Origin: DASVBE01 sp036375995
GTDB taxonomy: Bacteria; Actinomycetota; Actinomycetes; Streptosporangiales; Streptosporangiaceae
Assembly: GCA_036375995.1 (NCBI GenBank)
Contig: DASVBE010000046.1
Span: 1 to 5,793 of the forward strand
Direction of reading: 5' to 3'
DNA: 5,793 bases
Position numbers and translations under genes: made by a program. Of the stretch, positions 1 through 4,454 are shown one piece after another (positions within the stretch are counted from its first letter, which is position 1; every line of letters begins with the position of its first letter). The notes under the pieces were generated by a model, which had not been told where the DNA came from, searched no databases, and worked only from the letters and a program-made list of their open reading frames with translations.

Positions 1-182
1 GTCTCGTCGTGGAAGGCCAGCAGCACCCCGTCCGCGGTGGCCCGGGCGTCGGTCTCCAGGTAGCGGTAGCCCAGGCCGACCGCGTGCTCGAAGGCCCGCC
101 AGGAGTTCTCCGGATGGTGCGCCGCGCCGCCCCGGTGGGCAAACGCCAGCGGCCCGGGCGAGTCCAGGAACGGGCTGGTCAT
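1..182 (-). CDS. Glycerophosphodiester phosphodiesterase, N-terminal part (cut by window edge)
   Basis: Members of this family hydrolyse glycerophosphodiesters to glycerol 3-phosphate and an alcohol, in phospholipid turnover. Sixty residues are visible from the ATG at 182. They contain the family's TIM-barrel start: AHRGG at 15-19 (catalytic His16 and Arg17), PENS at 24-27, LETDARATADG at 42-52 (metal ligands Glu43 and Asp45) and the FHDE motif at 57-60 (His58). No signal peptide precedes the HRG motif, so a cytoplasmic enzyme is likely. The start fits the family because HRGG normally lies within the first 20 residues. There is no Shine-Dalgarno sequence; a CATACT box lies 6 bases upstream, suggesting a leaderless message. 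The rest of the gene is outside the window. Family assignment is firm; substrate is unknown. Confidence 0.9.
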   Translation of the reverse strand, partial: MTSPFLDSPGPLAFAHRGGAAHHPENSWRAFEHAVGLGYRYLETDARATADGVLLAFHDE

Positions 183-194
183 CCCGTCAGTATG
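183..194 (-). promoter_or_regulatory. Putative -10 box for a leaderless phosphodiesterase transcript
   Basis: On the minus strand CATACT (194-189) is followed by six bases and then the ATG at 182. The distance would put the transcription start at or next to the A of the ATG. No convincing -35 box is visible, so the call rests on the -10 match, the spacing, and the same arrangement at other genes here. Confidence 0.4.
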
Positions 195-210
195 CCGGGG
201 CGGTGCGGGC

Positions 211-344
211 CGCTGTGCTTGCTGGCGAGCTCCGGGCCGCTGGAGAGGCGCTGCCTTCCCTCCTCGCTCCCTCGGCGCGCTGTGCTTGCTGGCGAGCTCC
301 GGGCCGCTGGAGAGGCGCTGCCTTCCCTCCTCGCTCCCGCAGCG
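211..344. repeat. 67-bp tandem duplication of the repeat's left half
   Basis: Bases 211-271 are identical to 278-338 (61 of 61), with a period of 67. The duplicated piece covers the left arm up to the CTCGCTCCC near the centre. Only the second unit continues into the centre and right arm, so the first is a broken extra left arm. The perfect identity suggests a recent slippage or unequal recombination event. Confidence 0.92.
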
Positions 345-423
345 CTCCTTCGTCGCGCCGCGTCGCTCGTCGGGAAAACAGCGCCGCGGCCCTCCGCGAG
401 CTAAGGGCCGGCTCCGCCGGCCC
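211..423. repeat. Extragenic palindromic repeat, copy 1, with internal tandem duplication
   Basis: This is the first of three related copies; the others are at about 2547-2689 and 5514-5659. The left arm holds GGGCCGC (301-307) and GGCGCTGCCTTCCC (314-327). The right arm holds GGGAAAACAGCGCC (372-385) and GCGGCCCTCCGCGAGC (386-401), which are imperfect reverse complements of the left-arm blocks. The centre contains the shared CTCCTTCGTCGCGCC (345-359). The left outer block here is about 3 bases shorter than in the other copies. Similarity to copy 2 continues past 402 as GGGCCGGCTCCGCCGG, into the last codons of the methyltransferase gene. That tail can form a 7-bp stem with a 5-base loop (405-423). 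The repeat fills almost the whole gap between the methyltransferase and the phosphodiesterase gene. No protein is likely to be encoded. Confidence 0.88.
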
Positions 424-1030
424 GGGCCCATTCCCGGCGGCGGGCCTCGGCGAGCGCGATGGCGGCCGCGGCGGCCACGTTCAGCGAGCCGACCCGGCCG
501 GTCTGCGGTATGTAGGCGACCGCGCTGGCCGCGGCCAGCAGCGCGGCCGAGCAGCCCCGGTCCTCGTGGCCCAGGGCCAGGCAGACGTCCCCGTCCAGCG
601 GCGCCTCGTGCAGCGGCAGGGCACCGCTGGCCAGCTCGATGGCGACCACCCTCAGGCCGCTGGCGGTGGCCTGGGCGGCCGCCTCGGCCGCGGTCAGGCC
701 GAGCTCCCAGTTCACAAGCCGGTCGGTGCCCAGCGCGGTCTTGCGGGCCGACGGGTGCTCGGGTGAGGCGCTGTCGCCGCACAGCCAGATCTGCTCGGCG
801 CCCAGCGCGGCCGCAGTGCGGAAGATCGACCCGACGTTGAAGGGCTGGCTGACCGAGTCGAGCAGCAGGGCCAGCCGGGCCCGGGTGGCGCGCCGCCAGG
901 CCCGGTTCAGCCGCTTGACGTCCACCGGCCGCAGCGCACGGGCCGGCCCGCCAGCCGCCTGCGGCGGGCTGCCAGCCCCGGCGCCAGCTGTCCCGGTGCC
1001 AGCTGCCCCGGTGCCATCGGCCACGGTCAC
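401..1030 (-). CDS. SpoU/TrmH-family RNA 2'-O-methyltransferase
   Basis: The product should methylate a ribose 2'-OH in tRNA or rRNA using S-adenosylmethionine bound in a trefoil-knot (SPOUT) fold. All three SpoU motifs are present in the 209-residue product: NVGSIFRTA at 65-73 (Asn65, Arg71), LALGHEDRG at 151-159 (Glu156), and IPQTGRVGSLNVAAAAAI at 174-191 (Ser182, Asn184). RPVDVKRLNRAWRR at 34-47 precedes the fold and looks like the basic lead-in of actinobacterial members. The chosen start is GTG at 1030, which overlaps the TGA of the upstream methyltransferase as GTGA and implies translational coupling. Residues 6-28 are a Gly/Ala-rich stretch from 15-bp repeats, so a later start, for example GTG at Val36, is possible. 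The stop codon and last seven codons lie in repeat copy 1. The modified nucleotide cannot be predicted. Confidence 0.88.
   Translation of the reverse strand: MTVADGTGAAGTGTAGAGAGSPPQAAGGPARALRPVDVKRLNRAWRRATRARLALLLDSVSQPFNVGSIFRTAAALGAEQIWLCGDSASPEHPSARKTALGTDRLVNWELGLTAAEAAAQATASGLRVVAIELASGALPLHEAPLDGDVCLALGHEDRGCSAALLAAASAVAYIPQTGRVGSLNVAAAAAIALAEARRREWARAGGAGP
976..1020. repeat. 15-bp tandem repeat near the start of the SpoU methyltransferase gene
   Basis: Three units lie at 976-990, 991-1005 and 1006-1020, with plus-strand form YCCCGGYGCCAGCTG; the last unit is degenerate at its end. They encode the Gly/Ala/Thr-rich segment after the proposed GTG start. The unit is a multiple of three, so copy changes keep the frame. 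Confidence 0.75.
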
Positions 1031-1620
1031 CGGTGCACCGCCAGCACCCGGTAGCCGGCCCGGGCCGCGGCCCGCCGCACGGTCCAGCCTGCCTCCGCCA
1101 GCCACCGCTGCAGCGAGTCCGAGCCCAGGTTGCGCTGGACCACCAGGTAGGCCGAGCCGTCCGGGGCAAGCCGGGCCAGCCAGCCGGCCAGCAGCTCATG
1201 CAGCGCCTGCTTGCCGATCCGGATCGGCGGGTTGGACCAGATCAGCGCCAGCTGCCCGGGCAGGCCGGGATCACCGGGCAGAACGCAGTGGACGTTGCCC
1301 AGGCCGGCCTGCGCGGCGTTGCCCGCGCACAGCCCGAGCGCCCGCTCGTTCACGTCCACCGCCCATACCTGGGCGCCCGGCGAGCGCGCGGCCAGCACCA
1401 GGGCCAGCGGCCCGTACCCGCAGCCCAGGTCGAGCAGGTCGCCGGCGGCCGGGGGCGGCGGTGCGGTCTCCAGCAGCAGCCGGGTGCCCGGGTCGAGCCG
1501 GCCGGGGGAGAACATCCCGCCGTCGGTGCGCAGCGCCAGGTGCACGTCGGGCAGCACCACGTGGACCAGGCCGGGCCGGTGCGGAGCGTCCGGCTGCCCG
1601 GTGAAGTAATGCTCGCGCAC
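1027..1620 (-). CDS. RsmC-like class I SAM-dependent methyltransferase (MTS domain)
   Basis: This 197-residue protein matches the catalytic half of the RsmC/RlmG type of rRNA guanine-N2 methyltransferases, without their extra N-terminal domain. It starts REHYFTGQP (2-10) and has GGMFSPGRLDPGTRLLL (34-50). Next come the SAM-binding motif LLDLGCGYGPLAL (62-74), the acidic motif II VWAVDVNERA (85-94, Asp89) and the NPPIRIGK catalytic motif (130-137). NPP is typical of methylation at an amino group. The C-terminal pattern RNLGSDSLQRWL and GYRVLAV also fits. The GTG at 1620 is chosen because no other common start codon opens the conserved N terminus and the preceding gene ends 23 bases upstream; a weak GGAAGA precedes it. 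It overlaps the SpoU methyltransferase gene, so the two are probably made together. In E. coli, RsmC modifies 16S rRNA G1207; the target here is an inference. Confidence 0.87.
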   Translation of the reverse strand: MREHYFTGQPDAPHRPGLVHVVLPDVHLALRTDGGMFSPGRLDPGTRLLLETAPPPPAAGDLLDLGCGYGPLALVLAARSPGAQVWAVDVNERALGLCAGNAAQAGLGNVHCVLPGDPGLPGQLALIWSNPPIRIGKQALHELLAGWLARLAPDGSAYLVVQRNLGSDSLQRWLAEAGWTVRRAAARAGYRVLAVHR

Positions 1621-1643
1621 GATGCTCGCGGTCTTCCGCGCGG

Positions 1644-2003
1644 TCAGCGGGGCTGCCGGGCCGGCGCGGCCGGGCCGGGTGCGGCTGCTTCGGCGGCCAG
1701 CGCCGGGTTGATGTACCGGCGGGTGATCCACCGCTCGACCACGAACGTCAGCACCGGGATCGTGCCGGCCAGCAGCAGGATCACCGTGGTAGGGCTGGCC
1801 ACCGGCAGGGCCAGCTTGCGGGACAGCTGGAAGGCGGTGATCAGGTAGATGATGTACAGGATGCCGTGGGCGGTGCCGACGTTGCTGGCCACCACCTCGT
1901 TGTGCGCCCAGATCTGCAGCGGGATGCCCACGAAGCAGAGCACCATGAGCACCACGCCGGTCACGTACGCCATCACCCGGTAGCGGAGCACGGCTGCGCG
2001 CAT
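1644..2003 (-). CDS. DUF3817 family integral membrane protein
   Basis: A 119-residue protein with three likely membrane helices at about 10-33, 44-62 and 67-88, followed by a basic stretch (ERWITRRYINP) and an Ala/Pro-rich tail. The patterns VTGVVLMVLCFVGIPLQI, GTAHGILYIIYLITAF and LLLAGTIPVLTFVVERW match DUF3817 as I know it; no biochemical role has been assigned to that family to my knowledge. The ATG at 2003 has the best Shine-Dalgarno sequence in the window. The gene sits 38 bases after the SURF1-like gene and 23 before the RsmC-like methyltransferase gene, so it is probably an internal operon gene. Pairing with another small membrane protein hints at a shared membrane role, but nothing here shows it. 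Confidence 0.85.
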   Translation of the reverse strand: MRAAVLRYRVMAYVTGVVLMVLCFVGIPLQIWAHNEVVASNVGTAHGILYIIYLITAFQLSRKLALPVASPTTVILLLAGTIPVLTFVVERWITRRYINPALAAEAAAPGPAAPARQPR

Positions 2004-2009
2004 GGGCTG

Positions 2010-2017
2010 CTCCCTTT
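2010..2017 (-). promoter_or_regulatory. Ribosome binding site of the DUF3817 gene
   Basis: AAAGGGAG on the minus strand, with six bases between it and the ATG at 2003. It contrasts with the neighbouring genes that lack such a site and supports ordinary leadered translation of this internal operon gene. Confidence 0.7.
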
Positions 2018-2041
2018 CCTTCCTGAGGTAACCCGGCGGGG

Positions 2042-2530
2042 CTAGCGGCGCCAGCCGCGCAGCGCGCGGCTGGCCGCCTGCTGGCCGAGCCGGGCCAGGT
2101 ATGCGTTGTACTCGTCAAGCTCGGGGTCCGGCGCTTCCTCGGCGGCGGCCGGGGCGGCCGGGGGCCGTCCGGGCAGGCCGCCGGCCGGGTCGCCCGTGCT
2201 GGCCTCCACCGTGCTGGCCTCCACCGTGCTCGCCGCTACCGTGCTGGCCTCCACCGTGCTGGCCTCCGCTGGGGAGGCCTTGGCGCCGCCGCGGCGGCCG
2301 TGGACCTCATCCAGCACCGTCCGCACGTAGAACACCAGCCCGAACGCCGCGAACAGCGGCCATTCGAACGTGTAACCCCAGCTCAGCGCGTTCCCGGACT
2401 CGGCACGCCGGAACTGCCAGAGGCCCAGCCACAGCATGCCGATCACCGCGGCGATCACGAACCCCAGCCAGGCCAGCCAGCGCGGGGTCAGCAGAAAGCG
2501 CCACCGGGCGGACGGCCGGTCGCTGGACAT
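2042..2530 (-). CDS. Small two-helix membrane protein with SURF1-like N terminus
   Basis: A 162-residue protein with likely helices at about 17-37 and 53-72. The first segment, RFLLTPRWLAW followed by LGLWQFRRAES, resembles the first membrane segment of SURF1, the cytochrome oxidase assembly factor. The large SURF1 periplasmic domain is absent, and the second helix (GYTFEWPLFAAFGLVFYV) follows at once. Residues 88-112 are five EASTV-type repeats in a Pro/Ala-rich linker. The end, DPELDEYNAYLARL (135-148), looks conserved and probably cytoplasmic. I recognise the overall shape as an actinobacterial hypothetical family often placed beside DUF3817, but from memory only. Its job is unknown; a link to respiratory-complex assembly would be speculation. 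The ATG at 2530 has no Shine-Dalgarno sequence, and TAGGCT ends six bases before it. It is the first gene after repeat copy 2. Confidence 0.78.
   Translation of the reverse strand: MSSDRPSARWRFLLTPRWLAWLGFVIAAVIGMLWLGLWQFRRAESGNALSWGYTFEWPLFAAFGLVFYVRTVLDEVHGRRGGAKASPAEASTVEASTVAASTVEASTVEASTGDPAGGLPGRPPAAPAAAEEAPDPELDEYNAYLARLGQQAASRALRGWRR
2196..2270. repeat. Five-unit 15-bp tandem repeat inside the SURF1-like gene
   Basis: Five contiguous units start at 2196, 2211, 2226, 2241 and 2256, with plus-strand consensus GTGCTGGCCTCCACC. Units 1, 2 and 4 are identical; unit 3 has three changes and unit 5 differs in its last three bases. They encode five-residue repeats (EASTV, once AASTV) in the linker between the membrane helices and the C-terminal motif. 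Copy number probably varies between strains. Confidence 0.93.
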
Positions 2531-2542
2531 AACCCGAGCCTA
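2531..2542 (-). promoter_or_regulatory. Putative -10 box for a leaderless SURF1-like/DUF3817/methyltransferase operon
   Basis: TAGGCT on the minus strand (2542-2537) fits the actinobacterial TANNNT pattern. It is followed by CGGGTT and then the ATG at 2530, so transcription would begin at the start codon. No clear -35 is visible; that position falls in the edge of repeat copy 2. Confidence 0.5.
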
Positions 2543-2546
2543 GCGC

Positions 2547-2689
2547 GGTGCCGTGCTGGCTGGCTCGCTGCGGGCCGCTGGAGAGGCGCTGCCTTCCCTC
2601 CTCGCTCCTTGGCGCTCCTTCGTCGCGCCGCGTCGCTCGTTCGGGAAAACAGCGCCGCGGCCCTCCGCGAGCTGGGCCGGCTACGCCGA
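2547..2689. repeat. Extragenic palindromic repeat, copy 2
   Basis: Single intact copy. The outer arms at 2563-2578 and 2657-2672 are reverse complements at 14 of 16 positions. The inner arms at 2585-2598 and 2643-2656 match at 12 of 14. The left arm has six extra bases (TGGAGA, 2579-2584) between its blocks. The centre holds a small hairpin, GGCGC (2611-2615) with GCGCC (2625-2629). Beyond the arms, GGTGCCGTGCT on the left (2547-2557) is shared with copy 3. GGGCCGGCTACGCCGA on the right (2674-2689) is shared with copy 1 and includes the GNAT stop codon. It fills the space between the GNAT gene and the next promoter. No flanking target-site duplication is evident. Confidence 0.9.
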
Positions 2690-3265
2690 CGGCGGGCGGG
2701 TGATCTCCCACACCAGGTCGGTGGGCTTGGTGCCGTCGAGCCGGGAGTCCGTGCCCGGCACCGCGCGGACGAAGGTGAAGCCGAGTTTGCGCGGGATGCC
2801 GCCGCTGGCGACGTTGAGCTCGTCGTGCCGGATCTCCACCCGGGTGATCCCTGGCAGCGTGAACGCCTCCGCGGTCAGCGCGGCCGCGGCGGCGGTGGCC
2901 AGGCCGCGGCGGACGTGCCCGGCGTGCACCCAGTAGCCGATCTCCAGGCCGCCGGGGCCGATCCTGGCCATCAGGCCCGCGCTGCCGGCCAGCTCAGAAC
3001 CGGCCAGCTCAGAACCGGCCAGCACGGGGCCGGACCGGATCGCGTAATTGAACTCGGTGCCGGCGTCCCAGCCCTGCTCGCAGGAAGCCAGGAACTCCTC
3101 CGCGTCGGCCAGGCCGTACTCGCCCCGGGCCCACGGCATCCACGGGCGCAGCAGCTCCGCCGACTGGGTGATGGCCTGGGCCAGCTCGGCGGCCGGGCCC
3201 GCGCCCGCCCGCCAGCGGTGCAGCGTGACCGGGCCGTGGGTGAGCGTCTCACGCGGGCGGTGCAT
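2681..3265 (-). CDS. GNAT acetyltransferase, RimJ/RimL type
   Basis: A 194-residue protein of the GNAT superfamily, which transfers an acetyl group from acetyl-CoA to an amine, often a protein N terminus in the RimJ/RimL branch. Visible signatures are the N-terminal VTLHRWRAG (13-21), SAELLRPWMPWA (35-46), EFNYAIRSG (71-79), GLEIGYWVHAGHV (106-118) and the acetyl-CoA pyrophosphate loop RRGLAT (119-124). Late in the protein come VEIRHDELNVASGGIPRKLGF (143-163) and a final strand DLVWEI. Between VLAG (81-84) and GLMARIG (97-103) about ten extra residues come from a 15-bp repeat. The ATG at 3265 lacks a Shine-Dalgarno sequence; CATGCT seven bases upstream is a weak leaderless -10 candidate. The gene ends in repeat copy 2, so it may be a separate transcript from the SURF1-like operon. 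Substrate is unknown. Confidence 0.87.
   Translation of the reverse strand: MHRPRETLTHGPVTLHRWRAGAGPAAELAQAITQSAELLRPWMPWARGEYGLADAEEFLASCEQGWDAGTEFNYAIRSGPVLAGSELAGSELAGSAGLMARIGPGGLEIGYWVHAGHVRRGLATAAAAALTAEAFTLPGITRVEIRHDELNVASGGIPRKLGFTFVRAVPGTDSRLDGTKPTDLVWEITRPPSA
2985..3023. repeat. 15-bp tandem repeat inside the GNAT gene
   Basis: Two identical units, CCGGCCAGCTCAGAA, at 2985-2999 and 3000-3014, are followed by a partial third (3015-3023). They encode LAGSE repeats at about residues 82-95, in what should be a turn between strands of the GNAT fold. Removing the extra units would leave a contiguous VLAGSAGLMARIG, the form expected for the family. Confidence 0.88.
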
Positions 3266-3387
3266 GGGTCAGAGCATGCCGGCCATCCGGCTGGCCCGGC
3301 AACCGGGTTTCGCGCCCCCGGAACCGTAATAAATATTCCCCGGTCCAATCCCGGCAGTGAAGCCCCAGGTCAGCGATAATCTTCAGC
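3266..3387. promoter_or_regulatory. Divergent promoter region between the GNAT and hypothetical genes
   Basis: The only divergent gap in the window. For the plus-strand gene, GATAAT (3375-3380) lies seven bases before the ATG at 3388, with no Shine-Dalgarno sequence, so a leaderless start is likely. No good -35 box is visible. An uninterrupted A/T run at 3327-3337 would fall about 50-60 bases upstream of that start, where UP-type elements lie; it is striking in DNA this GC-rich. For the minus-strand GNAT gene, CATGCT (3278-3273) seven bases before its ATG is a weak candidate. The same A/T run could instead be part of a GNAT promoter with a roughly 55-base leader. Confidence 0.55.
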
Positions 3388-3708
3388 ATGTCTCTTGCCG
3401 ATCTTCTGGCCCGCTACCGCGGGCCGGCCGGGCGGCTGCCCGACCGGATCGAGGAGCTGCGCGGGCCGGCCCGTGGCGTCGTCCGGCTGCCCCGGCACCT
3501 CACCTGGCCGGGGACCCGCGAATTCGACCTGGCCGACCGGCAGGTCCGGTGCAGCCTGTACGGCATCGTGCTGACCCAGGGCCGCCGCGACGACATGGCC
3601 AGGTTCCTGAACGCCGGGCTCCTCCGCCAGGACTGGCCGGTGCTGCGCGGCCGGCTCGACCCGCGGCTGCGCCGCTGGTGCGAGCGCCGCTTCCCGCTGG
3701 CGCCTTAG
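3388..3708 (+). CDS. Conserved hypothetical protein (106 aa)
   Basis: I recognise no domain of known function. The protein is small, soluble-looking and rich in Arg, Leu and Pro, with no membrane segment or signal peptide. Likely conserved parts are LPDRIEELRGPARGVVRLP (17-35), LTWPGTREFDL (38-48), LYGIVLTQGRRDDMARFLN (57-75) and DWPVLRGRLDPRLRRWCERRFPL (82-104). The spacing resembles a family of short actinobacterial hypothetical proteins I recall in outline only. The coding status is supported by the GATAAT box seven bases before the ATG, a clean third-position GC pattern and placement 47 bases ahead of the nucleotide kinase gene. No toxin, antitoxin or helix-turn-helix signature is convincing. 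Confidence 0.75.
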   Translation: MSLADLLARYRGPAGRLPDRIEELRGPARGVVRLPRHLTWPGTREFDLADRQVRCSLYGIVLTQGRRDDMARFLNAGLLRQDWPVLRGRLDPRLRRWCERRFPLAP

Positions 3709-3743
3709 CGCCGCGCCGAGGAGACGGACGGCAGGACGCATGC

Positions 3744-3755
3744 CAGGCTGGGGTC
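3744..3755 (+). promoter_or_regulatory. Weak -10 candidate before the nucleotide kinase gene
   Basis: CAGGCT (3744-3749) followed by six bases and the ATG at 3756 repeats the spacing seen at other starts in the window. The GGGG just before the ATG is too close to be a good Shine-Dalgarno sequence. The box departs from TANNNT at its first base, so this is tentative; the gene could also be read through from the hypothetical gene. Confidence 0.28.
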
Positions 3756-4448
3756 ATGCGGAAATACGTGATCATGGGCGTGCAGGGCAGCGGCAAGGGC
3801 ACGCAGGCCATGCTGCTCGCCGCCGACCTCGACCTGGTTCATATCAGCGTGGGCGACATCTTCCGCTGGAACGTGCAGCAGCACACCAAGCTCGGCGCGC
3901 AGGTGCGGCGCACCATGGCCGCGGGCGAGCTGGTCGGCGACGACCTGGTGGAGGGCATCGTCAAGACCCGGCTGGCCGACCACGACTGGAACTTCGGGTT
4001 CATCATCGACGGCTTCCCGCGCAACGAGCGGCAGGCCGAGTTCTTCCTGGAGAGCTACGACATCGACGGGGTGATCCACCTCGACCTGCCCGACAGCGAG
4101 GTGCGCCGCCGGGTGATGGCCCGGCGGCTGTGCGCGGGCTGCGGCATGGACTACAACCTGCTGGCCAGCACCCCGCACACGGCCGGCCGCTGCGACGTGT
4201 GCGGCGGCGAGCTGGTGACCAGGGAGGACGACACCGAGGAAGCGCTGGCCGTGCGGCTGCGCGACTACCACCAGAAGACCAACCCGGTGCTGAACATCTT
4301 CCGGCGCAAGGAGTACGTGGTCACCGTGGACGCCCGGCCGGGCCGGGAGATCGTGCAGAAGGAGATCAGGGAGCGGCTCGCCCTGCCGCCGCTGCCCGCC
4401 GCGGGCCAGGGCGGCCCGGCCCGGGACAGCGCCGCGGCCGGCCGCTGA
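3756..4448 (+). CDS. Adenylate kinase-family nucleoside monophosphate kinase, atypical
   Basis: A 230-residue enzyme expected to catalyse ATP + NMP = ADP + NDP in the cytoplasm. Family signs are the P-loop GVQGSGKGTQ (8-17), ISVGDIFR (30-37), GFIIDGFPRNERQAE (81-95), the LID arginine region RRRVMARRL and a four-cysteine zinc site (C126, C129, C146, C149). Then come REDDTEEALAVRL (156-168) and the ending NIFRRKEYVVTVDA. Two positions are unusual: Pro of the standard GxPGxGKG loop is Gln10, and the Thr of STGD, which contacts the nucleobase in E. coli Adk, is Val32. The last 20 residues form a Gly/Ala/Pro-rich tail. It is not next to secY or map, the usual site of actinobacterial adk, so it may be a second paralogue. 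No in-frame start codon lies close upstream of the ATG. AMP specificity is likely but unproven. Confidence 0.88.
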   Translation: MRKYVIMGVQGSGKGTQAMLLAADLDLVHISVGDIFRWNVQQHTKLGAQVRRTMAAGELVGDDLVEGIVKTRLADHDWNFGFIIDGFPRNERQAEFFLESYDIDGVIHLDLPDSEVRRRVMARRLCAGCGMDYNLLASTPHTAGRCDVCGGELVTREDDTEEALAVRLRDYHQKTNPVLNIFRRKEYVVTVDARPGREIVQKEIRERLALPPLPAAGQGGPARDSAAAGR

Positions 4449-4454
4449 CGCCGC

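Noticed and set aside
401..423. Classical rho-independent terminator at the SpoU gene end
   Set aside because: The GGGCCGG/CCGGCCC hairpin at 405-423 is strong, but it lies within the last codons and is not followed by a U-tract on either strand.
203..766. Reading frames across repeat copies sharing peptides such as GEALPSLLAP and KTAPRPSAS
   Set aside because: The same peptides appear at copies 1 and 2 only because the DNA repeat is the same. They have no start signals, run antisense into real genes, and differ in frame context, so they are not a conserved small protein.
1621..2118. Upstream extension of the RsmC-like methyltransferase frame
   Set aside because: The extra residues are an off-frame reading of the DUF3817 gene; the conserved domain begins right after the GTG at 1620.
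2196..2270. Possible CRISPR-like array
   Set aside because: The units are 15 bp, contiguous, without spacers, and in frame within a gene.
2547..2689. Target-site duplication or transposase gene for the repeat
   Set aside because: No matching short direct repeats flank any copy convincingly, and nothing in the window encodes a transposase, so a classical insertion sequence is not claimed.
2300..3379. Plus-strand frame of 359 codons opposite the SURF1-like and GNAT genes
   Set aside because: It crosses repeat copy 2 and the divergent promoter, has a low-complexity composition and opposes two real genes.
3357..3755. Upstream extension of the nucleotide kinase frame
   Set aside because: It is a shadow of the hypothetical gene; the P-loop lies at its normal distance from the ATG at 3756.
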